Positions 62,400 through 64,000 of a stretch of 64,000 bases of DNA are shown here, piece after piece. Positions within the stretch are counted from its first letter, which is position 1. Each line of letters starts with the position of its first letter. The notes beneath the pieces were generated by a model. That model did not search any database, had not been told where the DNA came from, and saw only the letters and a program-made list of their open reading frames with translations. The position numbers were made by a program, and so were the translations under genes. The stretch comes from an uncultured Chitinophaga sp. Lineage in GTDB: Bacteria > Bacteroidota > Bacteroidia > Cytophagales > Cyclobacteriaceae. The DNA is taken from NCBI GenBank assembly GCA_902168205.1, contig CABHOK010000003.1, forward strand, positions 682,001 to 746,000, given 5' to 3'.

Positions 62400-64000
62400 A
62401 TGCCTGTTAATCGAAACGCCCTTATTCGTTACCGTACTATTGATAATTGTCTGAGAAACAGACACAGACGGTGGACGCTGGAAGATCTTGTAGAAGCTTG
62501 TTCGGAAACACTATATGAATATGAAGGTATAGATAAAGGTGTAAGCAAGCGCACGGTGCAGATGGACATCCAGATGATGCGCAGCGACAAGTTAGGGTAT
62601 AATGCTCCGATAATAGTAGAGGAGAAGAAATACTATAGCTATGAAGATTCGGAATATTCCATTACCAACATTCCGTTAACCGATCAGGACCTGGGCAAAC
62701 TTACAGAGGTAGTAGAGATACTTCGCCAGTTTAAAGGCTTCAGTCATTTCCAGGAATTGAGCGGTATGGTGCAGCGTCTTGAGAATAAGATATATGCAGC
62801 CAAAACAAACCAGGAGCCTGTTATTGATTTTGAAAAGAACGACAATCTGAAAGGACTGGAGCATATTGAGACACTATATCAGGCTATCATTAAAAAATGT
62901 ACAGTAGAGTTGTGTTACCAGTCGTTTAAGGCTCGCAGTGCAAATACATTTCATTTTCATCCGTACTATTTAAAAGAGTATAGGAATCGCTGGTTTGTGA
63001 TCGGCATCAAGAAAAAGAATACGCCTATATTAACGCTGGCACTTGATCGTATTATCAGTATAAAAGATTGTGAGGTACGCTATGTACCCAAAGACTCTTT
63101 CAGCTTGCCGACATTCCTTCATGATGTGGTGGGGGTAAGCGTGAATCCGAATGGTCCGGTGGAGAAAGTTTTGATACAGGCTGATCATGAAACAGCTCCG
63201 TATATAATTACCAAGCCGCTGCATCATTCGCAACAAACTATAGAGAGTGGATCAGGTGGCGTAGTGATTTCATTGAACGTCCAGATTAATTTTGAGTTAG
63301 AACGTGAAATATTAGGGTTTGGCGACCGTGTAAAAGTACTAGCCCCGGAAAGATTGAAACGTAGAATAAAAACAATCCTGGAGCAGGCACTCAATCTTTA
63401 CCAGTTCGAATTCAATAATGCAGCGCTTCAAAGTACGGTAGAGAAATTAACACATAAGGGCTTTATGATTCTGCGTCATGTGTATGGTCGTAAGGAAGTA
63501 AATGCTATGAAGATGGAGATTGCGCGGTATTTAAAAGATAAGGGATTGGATGAAAATACACATGCCATCCGTAACCTGCTACAGGAAATTCCGATATTGA
63601 AGGAGACTATATTTAATAGTAACCTGTTGCAGGTACTGAAAAAAATAAATCCTGATCTGTTCCTGACAAAAGCGATATTCTTTGACAAGACACCGGATGC
63701 CAACTGGTATGTTACCTGGCATCAGGATATTGTGATTAATGTGGCGGAGAAAATAGAGCATGACGGTTTTTCGGGTTGGACAAAGAAATTTGGTGTACAT
63801 GGTGTTTGCCCTCCGGATGAAATTTTAAAAAATACATTTACCATACGTATTCATCTGGATGATACAGATGAGACAAACGGAGCTTTGAAAGTTATACCCG
63901 GTTCTCACAACAAGCGATTGTCTGATGAGGAGATCAATCTGATAGCGCAGAATAGTATACCGTATATATGTGAAGTTGAAGCTTGCGGTATTCAGATTAT
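62400..64000 (+). CDS. WYL regulator fused to a PhyH-like dioxygenase domain (3' end outside window)
   Basis: Open from ATG 62400 to the window end, 533 complete codons. N-terminal winged-helix region (RYRTIDNCLRNRHRRWTLED, SKRTVQMDIQMMR), WYL domain at about 165-330 (FHPYYLKEYRNRWFVIGI), then from about 350 a second domain starting GFMILRHVY with WHQDIVINV (HxD iron motif) and GALKVIPGSHNKR, typical of phytanoyl-CoA dioxygenase-like (PhyH) Fe(II)/2-oxoglutarate enzymes. The distal His and Arg would lie beyond the window. Divergent from the TROVE gene; probable regulator of the island, inferred from position. Confidence 0.85.
   Translation, partial: MPVNRNALIRYRTIDNCLRNRHRRWTLEDLVEACSETLYEYEGIDKGVSKRTVQMDIQMMRSDKLGYNAPIIVEEKKYYSYEDSEYSITNIPLTDQDLGKLTEVVEILRQFKGFSHFQELSGMVQRLENKIYAAKTNQEPVIDFEKNDNLKGLEHIETLYQAIIKKCTVELCYQSFKARSANTFHFHPYYLKEYRNRWFVIGIKKKNTPILTLALDRIISIKDCEVRYVPKDSFSLPTFLHDVVGVSVNPNGPVEKVLIQADHETAPYIITKPLHHSQQTIESGSGGVVISLNVQINFELEREILGFGDRVKVLAPERLKRRIKTILEQALNLYQFEFNNAALQSTVEKLTHKGFMILRHVYGRKEVNAMKMEIARYLKDKGLDENTHAIRNLLQEIPILKETIFNSNLLQVLKKINPDLFLTKAIFFDKTPDANWYVTWHQDIVINVAEKIEHDGFSGWTKKFGVHGVCPPDEILKNTFTIRIHLDDTDETNGALKVIPGSHNKRLSDEEINLIAQNSIPYICEVEACGIQI

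Overview
The window looks like a chromosomal segment of a Bacteroidota bacterium, probably of the order Cytophagales. The evidence is a PorQ-type gliding/type IX secretion gene, a Wzi/RemB-like outer-membrane protein, DUF4421 and DUF4199 proteins, LytTR and PAS signalling proteins of the Bacteroidota style, alternative (zinc-free) ribosomal protein L31, and several promoters matching the Bacteroidota -7 element TAnnTTTG. No insertion sequence, prophage or CRISPR array was seen.

Layout. 1-11.9 kb is housekeeping: a partial exported protein, Lon protease, PorQ, HslU, DUF4421, SixA phosphatase, a lipid A acyltransferase, DHFR, Fmt, a lipoprotein, DUF3817 and an APC permease. 11.9-17.5 kb is a leftward run of an RmlD-like reductase, cyclophilin, HemC, DNA polymerase III delta', a GlmU-like protein and rpmE2. 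17.7-28.1 kb runs rightward: Wzi/RemB-like protein, MsbA-like exporter, YifB, a broken ORF6N gene, a membrane-anchored LuxR regulator with DUF4199, and a MacB/FtsX-type permease. 28.3-31.1 kb is a two-gene leftward cassette encoding membrane proteins whose architecture and metal-ligand spacing recall subunits B and C of copper membrane monooxygenases. 31.2-46.7 kb holds a four-PAS histidine kinase, RNA methyltransferases, a very long exported TPR-CHAT protein, a zinc-type CDF exporter, MsrB, a D-aminoacylase and a fused methylmalonyl-CoA mutase. 46.9-53.1 kb holds dnaA, a SpoIIAA-like protein, a LytS/LytR pair, DUF1761, an SRPBCC protein and nuoAB.

53.1-64.0 kb is an RNA-repair island and the most interesting part. 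It has two RlaP-type nucleotidyltransferases, a conserved hypothetical protein, a Thg1-like 3'-5' polymerase, a small polynucleotide-kinase-like protein, the RtcB RNA ligase, an SPFH/slipin protein, a TROVE (Ro/Rsr) protein and, divergently, a WYL regulator fused to a PhyH-like domain. Between slipin and TROVE lies about 1.1 kb of non-coding DNA. Read on the minus strand it encodes a tRNA-Cys-like cloverleaf, at least two circularly permuted tRNA-like modules (T arm, acceptor strands closed by a short linker, D arm), and four copies of a 27-nt structured motif. rtcB and the TROVE gene share a near-identical promoter/operator block, which suggests coordinated control. The permuted order matches the plan of bacterial Y RNAs, which partner with Ro proteins and mimic tRNA. 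An array of several such RNAs beside RtcB, Thg1-like and kinase genes is unusual.

Several intergenic inverted repeats occur in related copies. Numbers that would need computation (GC content, codon counts, homology scores) are not given.
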